A DNA stretch of 64,000 bases from Heligmosomoides polygyrus polygyrus (Eukaryota; Nematoda; Chromadorea; Rhabditida; Heligmosomidae), in NCBI GenBank assembly GCA_947396885.1, contig OX377202.1, positions 84,114,408-84,178,407 of the forward strand, read 5' to 3'. A model generated the notes under the pieces. It saw only the letters and a program-made list of their open reading frames with translations, ran no database searches and was not told the DNA's origin. Position numbers and translations under genes: made by a program. Shown in pieces: positions 48,261-61,649 of the stretch; position 1 is the stretch's first letter; each line of letters begins with the position of its first letter.

Positions 48261-48837
48261 GAACGTTTGTGCTGCGCTAGTCGCACACATGGCGAGTGGC
48301 GAACAGGTGATCCTTGCCTTGTACATCGCTGGATCTTGTCAGGGAAGCAAGCCGGGACCCCCTACTCATCCTAGCCTTCGTCCAGCCCGCGACTGCGAGC
48401 AGCAGCGGGTCGAGGGACGACAGGACGGCTGCCAGGACGAGGATCTTGCTGCGTATTCGCCGTCTGGACGCCGTCCTTCCACCACCTTCACACTCCTCTA
48501 CAAAATCCATAGTTCCAGTCCGTGCCTTCGTTTCACAGCTCGCACTGCTACGGGAATCTATACGTCTACTCAGAAACAGAAGGAATTTAATGGCGCGACC
48601 GAGAGGAAAGAATTTCGAAAAGAAAATTATTTTCTCGTGCGGTGCTTGCTGTACATATTCGAGTACTCCCTCCGGAGTGGCACTCCCCCTCGAGGAAGGC
48701 GATGAACACCGCGGCTGAGTAGAAGCTTTAGTGCAAGCCGCTTGGTTGCACTGAGACGGGTTCCAACCATCCACCGCGGCGCCGGACTGCGATAAGGGTT
48801 CGCCCAGCTAGTTGTCACGCAGCACACCATCAGCTTT

Positions 48838-48932
48838 GGTTTAATTACCCAAGTTTGAGGTACTTTTAAGATCCGACCCAATTCACATTGTGGTCAGACA
48901 AATTTTGGAAACCTCTCCTCAAAGGAGAGAAC
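48838..48932 (+). ncRNA. SL1 spliced-leader RNA, copy 44
   Basis: Exon and body as copy 1. Confidence 0.95.
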
Positions 48933-49257
48933 AATCACTCCAATGAATAGGCTGGAACGCTACGTTTCTCAAAGAAACGTGCTGGTAAGCTGCTTCACGT
49001 TACGAAGGCCTGGTGGAGGGAATTGCCATAGAAAGCGTGTGTCCGTGATGGATTTTTGAAGAGTAGAGTGACCGAAACATGAAAAACTAATTAAATTTTA
49101 AAAGTAGTTTGAATTTTTTTAGAATACATTGATTCGAACGTTAGAAATCGTTGAACAAACGCTCCGCAAATATCAAATAATATAAAATGTTTTCTTTTTT
49201 TGGCAAGAGTAAAAACCTTCCCAGTGATCAATGTTTTTTTTGTTGAAATACGCAAAA

Positions 49258-49375
49258 GCTTACGACACCTGGGATTCCCAAGCCGTCTCCGATCCAAGTA
49301 CTAACCAGGCCCAACGTTGCTTAACTTGCCAGATCGGACGGGATGGCGTGCTTTCAACGTGGTATGGCCGTAAGC
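49258..49375 (-). rRNA. 5S ribosomal RNA, copy 45
   Basis: Reads as copy 1. Confidence 0.95.
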
Positions 49376-49952
49376 GAACGTTTGTGCTGCGCTAGTCGCA
49401 CACATGGCGAGTGGCGAACAGGTGATCCTTGCCTTGTACATCGCTGGATCTTGTCAGGGAAGCAAGCCGGGACCCCCTACTCATCCTAGCCTTCGTCCAG
49501 CCCGCGACTGCGAGCAGCAGCGGGTCGAGGGACGACAGGACGGCTGCCAGGACGAGGATCTTGCTGCGTATTCGCCGTCTGGACGCCGTCCTTCCACCAC
49601 CTTCACACTCCTCTACAAAATCCATAGTTCCAGTCCGTGCCTTCGTTTCACAGCTCGCACTGCTACGGGAATCTATACGTCTACTCAGAAACAGAAGGAA
49701 TTTAATGGCGCGACCGAGAGGAAAGAATTTCGAAAAGAAAATTATTTTCTCGTGCGGTGCTTGCTGTACATATTCGAGTACTCCCTCCGGAGTGGCACTC
49801 CCCCTCGAGGAAGGCGATGAACACCGCGGCTGAGTAGAAGCTTTAGTGCAAGCCGCTTGGTTGCACTGAGACGGGTTCCAACCATCCACCGCGGCGCCGG
49901 ACTGCGATAAGGGTTCGCCCAGCTAGTTGTCACGCAGCACACCATCAGCTTT

Positions 49953-50047
49953 GGTTTAATTACCCAAGTTTGAGGTACTTTTAAGATCCGACCCAATTCA
50001 CATTGTGGTCAGACAAATTTTGGAAACCTCTCCTCAAAGGAGAGAAC
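49953..50047 (+). ncRNA. SL1 spliced-leader RNA, copy 45
   Basis: Exon and body as copy 1. Confidence 0.95.
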
Positions 50048-50372
50048 AATCACTCCAATGAATAGGCTGGAACGCTACGTTTCTCAAAGAAACGTGCTGG
50101 TAAGCTGCTTCACGTTACGAAGGCCTGGTGGAGGGAATTGCCATAGAAAGCGTGTGTCCGTGATGGATTTTTGAAGAGTAGAGTGACCGAAACATGAAAA
50201 ACTAATTAAATTTTAAAAGTAGTTTGAATTTTTTTAGAATACATTGATTCGAACGTTAGAAATCGTTGAACAAACGCTCCGCAAATATCAAATAATATAA
50301 AATGTTTTCTTTTTTTGGCAAGAGTAAAAACCTTCCCAGTGATCAATGTTTTTTTTGTTGAAATACGCAAAA

Positions 50373-50490
50373 GCTTACGACACCTGGGATTCCCAAGCCG
50401 TCTCCGATCCAAGTACTAACCAGGCCCAACGTTGCTTAACTTGCCAGATCGGACGGGATGGCGTGCTTTCAACGTGGTATGGCCGTAAGC
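50373..50490 (-). rRNA. 5S ribosomal RNA, copy 46
   Basis: Reads as copy 1. Confidence 0.95.
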
Positions 50491-51067
50491 GAACGTTTGT
50501 GCTGCGCTAGTCGCACACATGGCGAGTGGCGAACAGGTGATCCTTGCCTTGTACATCGCTGGATCTTGTCAGGGAAGCAAGCCGGGACCCCCTACTCATC
50601 CTAGCCTTCGTCCAGCCCGCGACTGCGAGCAGCAGCGGGTCGAGGGACGACAGGACGGCTGCCAGGACGAGGATCTTGCTGCGTATTCGCCGTCTGGACG
50701 CCGTCCTTCCACCACCTTCACACTCCTCTACAAAATCCATAGTTCCAGTCCGTGCCTTCGTTTCACAGCTCGCACTGCTACGGGAATCTATACGTCTACT
50801 CAGAAACAGAAGGAATTTAATGGCGCAACCGAGAGGAAAGAATTTCGAAAAGAAAATTATTTTCTCGTGCGGTGCTTGCTGTACATATTCGAGTACTCCC
50901 TCCGGAGTGGCACTCCCCCTCGAGGAAGGCGATGAACACCGCGGCTGACTAGAAGCTTTAGTGCAAGCCGCTTGGTTGCACTGAGACGGGTTCCAACCAT
51001 CCACCGCGGCGCCGGACTGCGATAAGGGTTCGCCCAGCTAGTTGTCACGCAGCACACCATCAGCTTT

Positions 51068-51162
51068 GGTTTAATTACCCAAGTTTGAGGTACTTTTAAG
51101 ATCCGACCCAATTCACATTGTGGTCAGACAAATTTTGGAAACCTCTCCTCAAAGGAGAGAAC
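51068..51162 (+). ncRNA. SL1 spliced-leader RNA, copy 46
   Basis: Gene as copy 1. The spacer G to C at 50949 is shared with copies 40, 41, 43, 47 and 54. Confidence 0.95.
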
Positions 51163-51487
51163 AATCACTCCAATGAATAGGCTGGAACGCTACGTTTCTC
51201 AAAGAAACGTGCTGGTAAGCTGCTTCACGTTACGAAGGCCTGGTGGAGGGAATTGCCATAGAAAGCGTGTGTCCGTGATGGATTTTTGAAGAGTAGAGTG
51301 ACCGAAACATGAAAAACTAATTAAATTTTAAAAGTAGTTTGAATTTTTTTAGAATACATTGATTCGAACGTTAGAAATCGTTGAACAAACGCTCCGCAAA
51401 TATCAAATAATATAAAATGTTTTCTTTTTTTGGCAAGAGTAAAAACCTTCCCAGTGATCAATGTTTTTTTTGTTGAAATACGCAAAA

Positions 51488-51605
51488 GCTTACGACACCT
51501 GGGATTCCCAAGCCGTCTCCGATCCAAGTACTAACCAGGCCCAACGTTGCTTAACTTGCCAGATCGGACGGGATGGCGTGCCTTCAACGTGGTATGGCCG
51601 TAAGC
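51488..51605 (-). rRNA. 5S ribosomal RNA, copy 47 (A24G)
   Basis: Private plus-strand T to C at 51582, changing nt 24 in the helix II/loop B side of the RNA. Confidence 0.94.
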
Positions 51606-52182
51606 GAACGTTTGTGCTGCGCTAGTCGCACACATGGCGAGTGGCGAACAGGTGATCCTTGCCTTGTACATCGCTGGATCTTGTCAGGGAAGCAAGCCGG
51701 GACCCCCTACTCATCCTAGCCTTCGTCCAGCCCGCGACTGCGAGCAGCAGCGGGTCGAGGGACGACAGGACGGCTGCCAGGACGAGGATCTTGCTGCGTA
51801 TTCGCCGTCTGGACGCCGTCCTTCCACCACCTTCACACTCCTCTACAAAATCCATAGTTCCAGTCCGTGCCTTCGTTTCACAGCTCGCACTGCTACGGGA
51901 ATCTATACGTCTACTCAGAAACAGAAGGAATTTAATGGCGCGACCGAGAGGAAAGAATTTCGAAAAGAAAATTATTTTCTCGTGCGGTGCTTGCTGTACA
52001 TATTCGAGTACTCCCTCCGGAGTGGCACTCCCCCTCGAGGAAGGCGATGAACACCGCGGCTGACTAGAAGCTTTAGTGCAAGCCGCTTGGTTGCACTGAG
52101 ACGGGTTCCAACCATCCACCGCGGCGCCGGACTGCGATAAGGGTTCGCCCAGCTAGTTGTCACGCAGCACACCGTCAGCTTT

Positions 52183-52277
52183 GGTTTAATTACCCAAGTT
52201 TGAGGTACTTTTAAGATCCGACCCAATTCACATTGTGGTCAGACAAATTTTGGAAACCTCTCCTCAAAGGAGAGAAC
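52183..52277 (+). ncRNA. SL1 spliced-leader RNA, copy 47
   Basis: Gene as copy 1. About 10 bases upstream it reads ACCGTCAGC instead of ACCATCAGC. Confidence 0.95.
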
Positions 52278-52602
52278 AATCACTCCAATGAATAGGCTGG
52301 AACGCTACGTTTCTCAAAGAAACGTGCTGGTAAGCTGCTTCACGTTACGAAGGCCTGGTGGAGGGAATTGCCATAGAAAGCGTGTGTCCGTGATGGATTT
52401 TTGAAGAGTAGAGTGACCGAAACATGAAAAACTAATTAAATTTTAAAAGTAGTTTGAATTTTTTTAGAATACATTGATTCGAACGTTAGAAATCGTTGAA
52501 CAAACGCTCCGCAAATATCAAATAATATAAAATGTTTTCTTTTTTTGGCAAGAGTAAAAACCTTCCCAGTGATCAATGTTTTTTTTGTTGAAATACGCAA
52601 AA

Positions 52603-52720
52603 GCTTACGACACCTGGGATTCCCAAGCCGTCTCCGATCCAAGTACTAACCAGGCCCAACGTTGCTTAACTTGCCAGATCGGACGGGATGGCGTGCTTTC
52701 AACGTGGTATGGCCGTAAGC
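52603..52720 (-). rRNA. 5S ribosomal RNA, copy 48
   Basis: Reads as copy 1. Confidence 0.95.
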
Positions 52721-53297
52721 GAACGTTTGTGCTGCGCTAGTCGCACACATGGCGAGTGGCGAACAGGTGATCCTTGCCTTGTACATCGCTGGATCTTGTC
52801 AGGGAAGCAAGCCGGGACCCCCTACTCATCCTAGCCTTCGTCCAGCCCGCGACTGCGAGCAGCAGCGGGTCGAGGGACGACAGGACGGCTGCCAGGACGA
52901 GGATCTTGCTGCGTATTCGCCGTCTGGACGCCGTCCTTCCACCACCTTCACACTCCTCTACAAAATCCATAGTTCCAGTCCGTGCCTTCGTTTCACAGCT
53001 CGCACTGCTACGGGAATCTATACGTCTACTCAGAAACAGAAGGAATTTAATGGCGCGACCGAGAGGAAAGAATTTCGAAAAGAAAATTATTTTCTCGTGC
53101 GGTGCTTGCTGTACATATTCGAGTACTCCCTCCGGAGTGGCACTCCCCCTCGAGGAAGGCGATGAACACCGCGGCTGAGTAGAAGCTTTAGTGCAAGCCG
53201 CTTGGTTGCACTGAGACGGGTTCCAACCATCCACCGCGGCGCCGGACTGCGATAAGGGTTCGCCCAGCTAGTTGTGACGCAGCACACCATCAGCTTT

Positions 53298-53392
53298 GGT
53301 TTAATTACCCAAGTTTGAGGTACTTTTAAGATCCGACCCAATTCACATTGTGGTCAGACAAATTTTGGAAACCTCTCCTCAAAGGAGAGAAC
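53298..53392 (+). ncRNA. SL1 spliced-leader RNA, copy 48
   Basis: Gene as copy 1. About 22 bases upstream it reads GTTGTGACG instead of GTTGTCACG. Confidence 0.95.
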
Positions 53393-53718
53393 AATCACTC
53401 CAATGAATAGGCTGGAACGCTACGTTTCTCAAAGAAACGTGCTGGTAAGCTGCTTCACGTTACGAAGGCCTGGTGGAGGGAATTGCCATAGAAAGCGTGT
53501 GTCCGTGATGGATTTTTGAAGAGTAGAGTGACCGAAACATGAAAAACTAATTAAATTTTAAAAGTAGTTTGAATTTTTTTAGAATACATTGATTCGAACG
53601 TTAGAAATCGTTGAACAAACGCTCCGCAAATATCAAATAATATAAAATGTTTTCTTTTTTTTGGCAAGAGTAAAAACCTTCCCAGTGATCAATGTTTTTT
53701 TTGTTGAAATACGCAAAA

Positions 53719-53836
53719 GCTTACGACACCTGGGATTCCCAAGCCGTCTCCGATCCAAGTACTAACCAGGCCCAACGTTGCTTAACTTGCCAGATCGGAC
53801 GGGATGGCGTGCTTTCAACGTGGTATGGCCGTAAGC
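53719..53836 (-). rRNA. 5S ribosomal RNA, copy 49
   Basis: Gene as copy 1. There is an extra T in the spacer run near 53654. Confidence 0.95.
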
Positions 53837-54413
53837 GAACGTTTGTGCTGCGCTAGTCGCACACATGGCGAGTGGCGAACAGGTGATCCTTGCCTTGTAC
53901 ATCGCTGGATCTTGTCAGGGAAGCAAGCCGGGACCCCCTACTCATCCTAGCCTTCGTCCAGCCCGCGACTGCGAGCAGCAGCGGGTCGAGGGACGACAGG
54001 ACGGCTGCCAGGACGAGGATCTTGCTGCGTATTCGCCGTCTGGACGCCGTCCTTCCACCACCTTCACACTCCTCTACAAAATCCATAGTTCCAGTCCGTG
54101 CCTTCGTTTCACAGCTCGCACTGCTACGGGAATCTATACGTCTACTCAGAAACAGAAGGAATTTAATGGCGCGACCGAGAGGAAAGAATTTCGAAAAGAA
54201 AATTATTTTCTCGTGCGGTGCTTGCTGTACATATTCGAGTACTCCCTCCGGAGTGGCACTCCCCCTCGAGGAAGGCGATGAACACCGCGGCTGAGTAGAA
54301 GCTTTAGTGCAAGCCGCTTGGTTGCACTGAGACGGGTTCCAACCATCCATCGCGGCGCCGGACTGCGATAAGGGTTCGCCCAGCTAGTTGTCACGCAGCA
54401 CACCATCAGCTTT

Positions 54414-54508
54414 GGTTTAATTACCCAAGTTTGAGGTACTTTTAAGATCCGACCCAATTCACATTGTGGTCAGACAAATTTTGGAAACCTCTCCTCAAAG
54501 GAGAGAAC
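54414..54508 (+). ncRNA. SL1 spliced-leader RNA, copy 49
   Basis: Gene as copy 1. C to T at 54350 (-64). Confidence 0.95.
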
Positions 54509-54833
54509 AATCACTCCAATGAATAGGCTGGAACGCTACGTTTCTCAAAGAAACGTGCTGGTAAGCTGCTTCACGTTACGAAGGCCTGGTGGAGGGAATT
54601 GCCATAGAAAGCGTGTGTCCGTGATGGATTTTTGAAGAGTAGAGTGACCGAAACATGAAAAACTAATTAAATTTTAAAAGTAGTTTGAATTTTTTTAGAA
54701 TACATTGATTCGAACGTTAGAAATCGTTGAACAAACGCTCCGCAAATATCAAATAATATAAAATGTTTTCTTTTTTGGCAAGAGTAAAAACCTTCCCAGT
54801 GATCAATGTTTTTTTTTGTTGAAATACGCAAAA

Positions 54834-54951
54834 GCTTACGACACCTGGGATTCCCAAGCCGTCTCCGATCCAAGTACTAACCAGGCCCAACGTTGCTTAA
54901 CTTGCCAGATCGGACGGGATGGCGTGCTTTCAACGTGGTATGGCCGTAAGC
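54834..54951 (-). rRNA. 5S ribosomal RNA, copy 50
   Basis: Gene as copy 1. One T is missing in the run near 54772 and the 3' flank run is T9. Confidence 0.95.
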
Positions 54952-55528
54952 GAACGTTTGTGCTGCGCTAGTCGCACACATGGCGAGTGGCGAACAGGTG
55001 ATCCTTGCCTTGTACATCGCTGGATCTTGTCAGGGAAGCAAGCCGGGACCCCCTACTCATCCTAGCCTTCGTCCAGCCCGCGACTGCGAGCAGCAGCGGG
55101 TCGAGGGACGACAGGACGGCTGCCAGGACGAGGATCTTGCTGCGTATTCGCCGTCTGGACGCCGTCCTTCCACCACCTTCACACTCCTCTACAAAATCCA
55201 TAGTTCCAGTCCGTGCCTTCGTTTCACAGCTCGCACTGCTACGGGAATCTATACGTCTACTCAGAAACAGAAGGAATTTAATGGCGCGACCGAGAGGAAA
55301 GAATTTCGAAAAGAAAATTATTTTCTCGTGCGGTGCTTGCTGTACATATTCGAGTACTCCCTCCGGAGTGGCACTCCCCCTCGAGGAAGGCGATGAACAC
55401 CGCGGCTGAGTAGAAGCTTTAGTGCAAGCCGCTTGGTTGCACTGAGACGGGTTCCAACCATCCACCGCGGCGCCGGACTGCGATAAGGGTTCGCCCAGCT
55501 AGTTGTCACGCAGCACACCATCAGCTTT

Positions 55529-55623
55529 GGTTTAATTACCCAAGTTTGAGGTACTTTTAAGATCCGACCCAATTCACATTGTGGTCAGACAAATTTTGGA
55601 AACCTCTCCTCAAAGGAGAGAAC
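55529..55623 (+). ncRNA. SL1 spliced-leader RNA, copy 50
   Basis: Exon and body as copy 1. Confidence 0.95.
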
Positions 55624-55950
55624 AATCACTCCAATGAATAGGCTGGAACGCTACGTTTCTCAAAGAAACGTGCTGGTAAGCTGCTTCACGTTACGAAGGC
55701 CTGGTGGAGGGAATTGCCATAGAAAGCGTGTGTCCGTGATGGATTTTTGAAGAGTAGAGTGACCGAAACATGAAAAACTAATTAAATTTTAAAAGTAGTT
55801 TGAATTTTTTTAGAATACATTGATTCGAACGTTAGAAATCGTTGAACAAACGCTCCGCAAATATCAAATAATATAAAATGTTTTCTTTTTTTGGCAAGAG
55901 TAAAAACCTTCCCAGTGATCAATGTTTTTTTTTTGTTGAAATACGCAAAA

Positions 55951-56068
55951 GCTTACGACACCTGGGATTCCCAAGCCGTCTCCGATCCAAGTACTAACCA
56001 GGCCCAACGTTGCTTAACTTGCCAGATCGGACGGGATGGCGTGCTTTCAACGTGGTATGGCCGTAAGC
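55951..56068 (-). rRNA. 5S ribosomal RNA, copy 51
   Basis: Reads as copy 1; 3' flank T10. Confidence 0.95.
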
Positions 56069-56645
56069 GAACGTTTGTGCTGCGCTAGTCGCACACATGG
56101 CGAGTGGCGAACAGGTGATCCTTGCCTTGTACATCGCTGGATCTTGTCAGGGAAGCAAGCCGGGACCCCCTACTCATCCTAGCCTTCGTCCAGCCCGCGA
56201 CTGCGAGCAGCAGCGGGTCGAGGGACGACAGGACGGCTGCCAGGACGAGGATCTTGCTGCGTATTCGCCGTCTGGACGCCGTCCTTCCACCACCTTCACA
56301 CTCCTCTACAAAATCCATAGTTCCAGTCCGTGCCTTCGTTTCACAGCTCGCACTGCTACGGGAATCTATACGTCTACTCAGAAACAGAAGGAATTTAATG
56401 GCGCGACCGAGAGGAAAGAATTTCGAAAAGAAAATTATTTTCTCGTGCGGTGCTTGCTGTACATATTCGAGTACTCCCTCCGGAGTGGCACTCCCCCTCG
56501 AGGAAGGCGATGAACACCGCGGCTGAGTAGAAGCTTTAGTGCAAGCCGCTTGGTTGCACTGAGACGGGTTCCAACCATCCACCGCGGCGCCGGACTGCGA
56601 TAAGGGTTCGCCCAGCTAGTTGTCACGCAGCACACCATCAGCTTT

Positions 56646-56740
56646 GGTTTAATTACCCAAGTTTGAGGTACTTTTAAGATCCGACCCAATTCACATTGTG
56701 GTCAGACAAATTTTGGAAACCTCTCCTCAAAGGAGAGAAC
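56646..56740 (+). ncRNA. SL1 spliced-leader RNA, copy 51
   Basis: Exon and body as copy 1. Confidence 0.95.
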
Positions 56741-57065
56741 AATCACTCCAATGAATAGGCTGGAACGCTACGTTTCTCAAAGAAACGTGCTGGTAAGCTG
56801 CTTCACGTTACGAAGGCCTGGTGGAGGGAATTGCCATAGAAAGCGTGTGTCCGTGATGGATTTTTGAAGAGTAGAGTGACCGAAACATGAAAAACTAATT
56901 AAATTTTAAAAGTAGTTTGAATTTTTTTAGAATACATTGATTCGAACGTTAGAAATCGTTGAACAAACGCTCCGCAAATATCAAATAATATAAAATGTTT
57001 TCTTTTTTTGGCAAGAGTAAAAACCTTCCCAGTGATCAATGTTTTTTTTGTTGAAATACGCAAAA

Positions 57066-57183
57066 GCTTACGACACCTGGGATTCCCAAGCCGTCTCCGA
57101 TCCAAGTACTAACCAGGCCCAACGTTGCTTAACTTGCCAGATCGGACGGGATGGCGTGCTTTCAACGTGGTATGGCCGTAAGC
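57066..57183 (-). rRNA. 5S ribosomal RNA, copy 52
   Basis: Reads as copy 1. Confidence 0.95.
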
Positions 57184-57760
57184 GAACGTTTGTGCTGCGC
57201 TAGTCGCACACATGGCGAGTGGCGAACAGGTGATCCTTGCCTTGTACATCGCTGGATCTTGTCAGGGAAGCAAGCCGGGACCCCCTACTCATCCTAGCCT
57301 TCGTCCAGCCCGCGACTGCGAGCAGCAGCGGGTCGAGGGACGACAGGACGGCTGCCAGGACGAGGATCTTGCTGCGTATTCGCCGTCTGGACGCCGTCCT
57401 TCCACCACCTTCACACTCCTCTACAAAATCCATAGTTCCAGTCCGTGCCTTCGTTTCACAGCTCGCACTGCTACGGGAATCTATACGTCTACTCAGAAAC
57501 AGAAGGAATTTAATGGCGCGACCGAGAGGAAAGAATTTCGAAAAGAAAATTATTTTCTCGTGCGGTGCTTGCTGTACATATTCGAGTACTCCCTCCGGAG
57601 TGGCACTCCCCCTCGAGGAAGGCGATGAACACCGCGGCTGAGTAGAAGCTTTAGTGCAAGCCGCTTGGTTGCACTGAGACGGGTTCCAACCATCCATCGC
57701 GGCGCCGGACTGCGATAAGGGTTCGCCCAGCTAGTTGTCACGCAGCACACCATCAGCTTT

Positions 57761-57855
57761 GGTTTAATTACCCAAGTTTGAGGTACTTTTAAGATCCGAC
57801 CCAATTCACATTGTGGTCAGACAAATTTTGGAAACCTCTCCTCAAAGGAGAGAAC
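57761..57855 (+). ncRNA. SL1 spliced-leader RNA, copy 52
   Basis: Gene as copy 1. C to T at 57697 (-64). Confidence 0.95.
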
Positions 57856-58181
57856 AATCACTCCAATGAATAGGCTGGAACGCTACGTTTCTCAAAGAAA
57901 CGTGCTGGTAAGCTGCTTCACGTTACGAAGGCCTGGTGGAGGGAATTGCCATAGAAAGCGTGTGTCCGTGATGGATTTTTGAAGAGTAGAGTGACCGAAA
58001 CATGAAAAACTAATTAAATTTTAAAAGTAGTTTGAATTTTTTTAGAATACATTGATTCGAACGTTAGAAATCGTTGAACAAACGCTCCGCAAATATCAAA
58101 TAATATAAAATGTTTTCTTTTTTTGGCAAGAGTAAAAACCTTCCCAGTGATCAATGTTTTTTTTTGTTGAAATACGCAAAA

Positions 58182-58299
58182 GCTTACGACACCTGGGATT
58201 CCCAAGCCGTCTCCGATCCAAGTACTAACCAGGCCCAACGTTGCTTAACTTGCCAGATCGGACGGGATGGCGTGCTTTCAACGTGGTATGGCCGTAAGC
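58182..58299 (-). rRNA. 5S ribosomal RNA, copy 53
   Basis: Reads as copy 1; 3' flank T9. Confidence 0.95.
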
Positions 58300-58876
58300 G
58301 AACGTTTGTGCTGCGCTAGTCGCACACATGGCGAGTGGCGAACAGGTGATCCTTGCCTTGTACATCGCTGGATCTTGTCAGGGAAGCAAGCCGGGACCCC
58401 CTACTCATCCTAGCCTTCGTCCAGCCCGCGACTGCGAGCAGCAGCGGGTCGAGGGACGACAGGACGGCTGCCAGGACGAGGATCTTGCTGCGTATTCGCC
58501 GTCTGGACGCCGTCCTTCCACCACCTTCACACTCCTCTACAAAATCCATAGTTCCAGTCCGTGCCTTCGTTTCACAGCTCGCACTGCTACGGGAATCTAT
58601 ACGTCTACTCAGAAACAGAAGGAATTTAATGGCGCGACCGAGAGGAAAGAATTTCGAAAAGAAAATTATTTTCTCGTGCGGTGCTTGCTGTACATATTCG
58701 AGTACTCCCTCCGGAGTGGCACTCCCCCTCGAGGAAGGCGATGAACACCGCGGCTGAGTAGAAGCTTTAGTGCAAGCCGCTTGGTTGCACTGAGACGGGT
58801 TCCAACCATCCACCGCGGCGCCGGACTGCGATAAGGGTTCGCCCAGCTAGTTGTCACGCAGCACACCATCAGCTTT

Positions 58877-58971
58877 GGTTTAATTACCCAAGTTTGAGGT
58901 ACTTTTAAGATCCGACCCAATTCACATTGTGGTCAGACAAATTTTGGAAACCTCTCCTCAAAGGAGAGAAC
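58877..58971 (+). ncRNA. SL1 spliced-leader RNA, copy 53
   Basis: Exon and body as copy 1. Confidence 0.95.
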
Positions 58972-59297
58972 AATCACTCCAATGAATAGGCTGGAACGCT
59001 ACGTTTCTCAAAGAAACGTGCTGGTAAGCTGCTTCACGTTACGAAGGCCTGGTGGAGGGAATTGCCATAGAAAGCGTGTGTCCGTGATGGATTTTTGAAG
59101 AGTAGAGTGACCGAAACATGAAAAACTAATTAAATTTTAAAAGTAGTTTGAATTTTTTTAGAATACATTGATTCGAACGTTAGAAATCGTTGAACAAACG
59201 CTCCGCAAATATCAAATAATATAAAATGTTTTCTTTTTTTGGCAAGAGTAAAAACCTTCCCAGTGATCAATGTTTTTTTTTGTTGAAATACGCAAAA

Positions 59298-59415
59298 GCT
59301 TACGACACCTGGGATTCCCAAGCCGTCTCCGATCCAAGTACTAACCAGGCCCAACGTTGCTTAACTTGCCAGATCGGACGGGATGGCGTGCTTTCAACGT
59401 GGTATGGCCGTAAGC
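59298..59415 (-). rRNA. 5S ribosomal RNA, copy 54
   Basis: Reads as copy 1; 3' flank T9. Confidence 0.95.
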
Positions 59416-59992
59416 GAACGTTTGTGCTGCGCTAGTCGCACACATGGCGAGTGGCGAACAGGTGATCCTTGCCTTGTACATCGCTGGATCTTGTCAGGGA
59501 AGCAAGCCGGGACCCCCTACTCATCCTAGCCTTCGTCCAGCCCGCGACTGCGAGCAGCAGCGGGTCGAGGGACGACAGGACGGCTGCCAGGACGAGGATC
59601 TTGCTGCGTATTCGCCGTCTGGACGCCGTCCTTCCACCACCTTCACACTCCTCTACAAAATCCATAGTTCCAGTCCGTGCCTTCGTTTCACAGCTCGCAC
59701 TGCTACGGGAATCTATACGTCTACTCAGAAACAGAAGGAATTTAATGGCGCGACCGAGAGGAAAGAATTTCGAAAAGAAAATTATTTTCTCGTGCGGTGC
59801 TTGCTGTACATATTCGAGTACTCCCTCCGGAGTGGCACTCCCCCTCGAGGAAGGCGATGAACACCGCGGCTGACTAGAAGCTTTAGTGCAAGCCGCTTGG
59901 TTGCACTGAGACGGGTTCCAACCATCCACCGCGGCGCCGGACTGCGATAAGGGTTCGCCCAGCTAGTTGTCACGCAGCACACCATCAGCTTT

Positions 59993-60087
59993 GGTTTAAT
60001 TACCCAAGTTTGAGGTGCTTTTAAGATCCGACCCAATTCACATTGTGGTCAGACAAATTTTGGAAACCTCTCCTCAAAGGAGAGAAC
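59993..60087 (+). ncRNA. SL1 spliced-leader RNA, copy 54 (donor +3 A to G)
   Basis: The exon is intact; the donor is GTGCTT (60017), as in copy 20. The upstream G to C at 59874 is shared with copy 46 and others. Confidence 0.94.
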
Positions 60088-60413
60088 AATCACTCCAATG
60101 AATAGGCTGGAACGCTACGTTTCTCAAAGAAACGTGCTGGTAAGCTGCTTCACGTTACGAAGGCCTGGTGGAGGGAATTGCCATAGAAAGCGTGTGTCCG
60201 TGATGGATTTTTGAAGAGTAGAGTGACCGAAACATGAAAAACTAATTAAATTTTAAAAGTAGTTTGAATTTTTTTAGAATACATTGATTCGAACGTTAGA
60301 AATCGTTGAACAAACGCTCCGCAAATATCAAATAATATAAAATGTTTTCTTTTTTTGGCAAGAGTAAAAACCTTCCCAGTGATCAATGTTTTTTTTTGTT
60401 GAAATACGCAAAA

Positions 60414-60531
60414 GCTTACGACACCTGGGATTCCCAAGCCGTCTCCGATCCAAGTACTAACCAGGCCCAACGTTGCTTAACTTGCCAGATCGGACGGGAT
60501 GGCGTGCTTTCAACGTGGTATGGCCGTAAGC
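60414..60531 (-). rRNA. 5S ribosomal RNA, copy 55
   Basis: Reads as copy 1; 3' flank T9. It is the last complete unit. Confidence 0.95.
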
Positions 60532-61108
60532 GAACGTTTGTGCTGCGCTAGTCGCACACATGGCGAGTGGCGAACAGGTGATCCTTGCCTTGTACATCGC
60601 TGGATCTTGTCAGGGAAGCAAGCCGGGACCCCCTACTCATCCTAGCCTTCGTCCAGCCCGCGACTGCGAGCAGCAGCGGGTCGAGGGACGACAGGACGGC
60701 TGCCAGGACGAGGATCTTGCTGCGTATTCGCCGTCTGGACGCCGTCCTTCCACCACCTTCACACTCCTCTACAAAATCCATAGTCCCAGTCCGTGCCTTC
60801 GTTTCACAGCTCGCACTCCTACGGGAATCTATACGTCTACTCAGAAACAGAAGGAATTTAATGGCGCGACCGAGAGGAAAGAATTTCGAAAAGAAAATTA
60901 TTTTCTCGTGCGGTGCTTGCTGTACATATTCGAGTACTCCCTCCGGAGTGGCATTCCCCCTCGAGGAAGGCGATGAATACCGCGGCTGAGTAGAAGCTTT
61001 AGTGCAAGCCGCTTGGTTGCACTGAGACGGGATCCAACCATCCACCGCGGCGCCGGACTGCGATAAGGGTTCGCCTAGCTAGTTGTCACGCAGCACACCA
61101 TCAGCTTT

Positions 61109-61203
61109 GGTTTAATTACCCAAGTTTGAGGTACTTTTAAGATCCGACCCAATTCACATTGTGGTCAGACAAATTTTGGAAACCTCTCCTCAAAGGAGAG
61201 AAC
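61109..61203 (+). ncRNA. SL1 spliced-leader RNA, copy 55
   Basis: Exon, donor, Sm site and hairpins as copy 1, although the spacer on both sides has diverged. It is the last SL1 gene of the array. Confidence 0.94.
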
Positions 61204-61531
61204 AATCACTAACCAATGAATGGGCTGGAACGCTACGTTTCTCGAAGAAACGTGCTGGTGAGCGGCTTCACGTAACGAGGGCCTGGTGGAGGGAATTGCC
61301 ATAGAAAGCGTGTGTCCGCAATGGATTTTTGAAGAGTAGAGTGACCGAAGAACATGAAAAACTAATTAAATTTTAAAAGTAGCTTGAATTTTTTAGAATA
61401 AATTGAATCGAACGTTAGAAATCGTTGAAGAAACGCTCCGCAAAGATCAAATAGTATAAAATGTTTTCTTTTTTTGGCAAGAGGAAAAAGCTTCCCAATG
61501 ATCAATGTTTTTTTTGTTGAAATACGCAAAA

Positions 61532-61649
61532 GCTTACGACACCTGGGATTCCCAAGCCGTCTCCGATCCAAGTACTAACCAGGCCCAACGTTGCTTAACT
61601 TGCCAGATCGGACGGGATGGCGTGCTTTCAACGTGGTATGGCCGTAAGC
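61532..61649 (-). rRNA. 5S ribosomal RNA, copy 56 (array edge)
   Basis: All 118 nt read as copy 1 and the T4 terminator is present, yet the surrounding spacer differs at many sites. The divergent spacer breaks off 47 bp upstream of the gene, at 61696, so it has no SL1 partner. Confidence 0.95.
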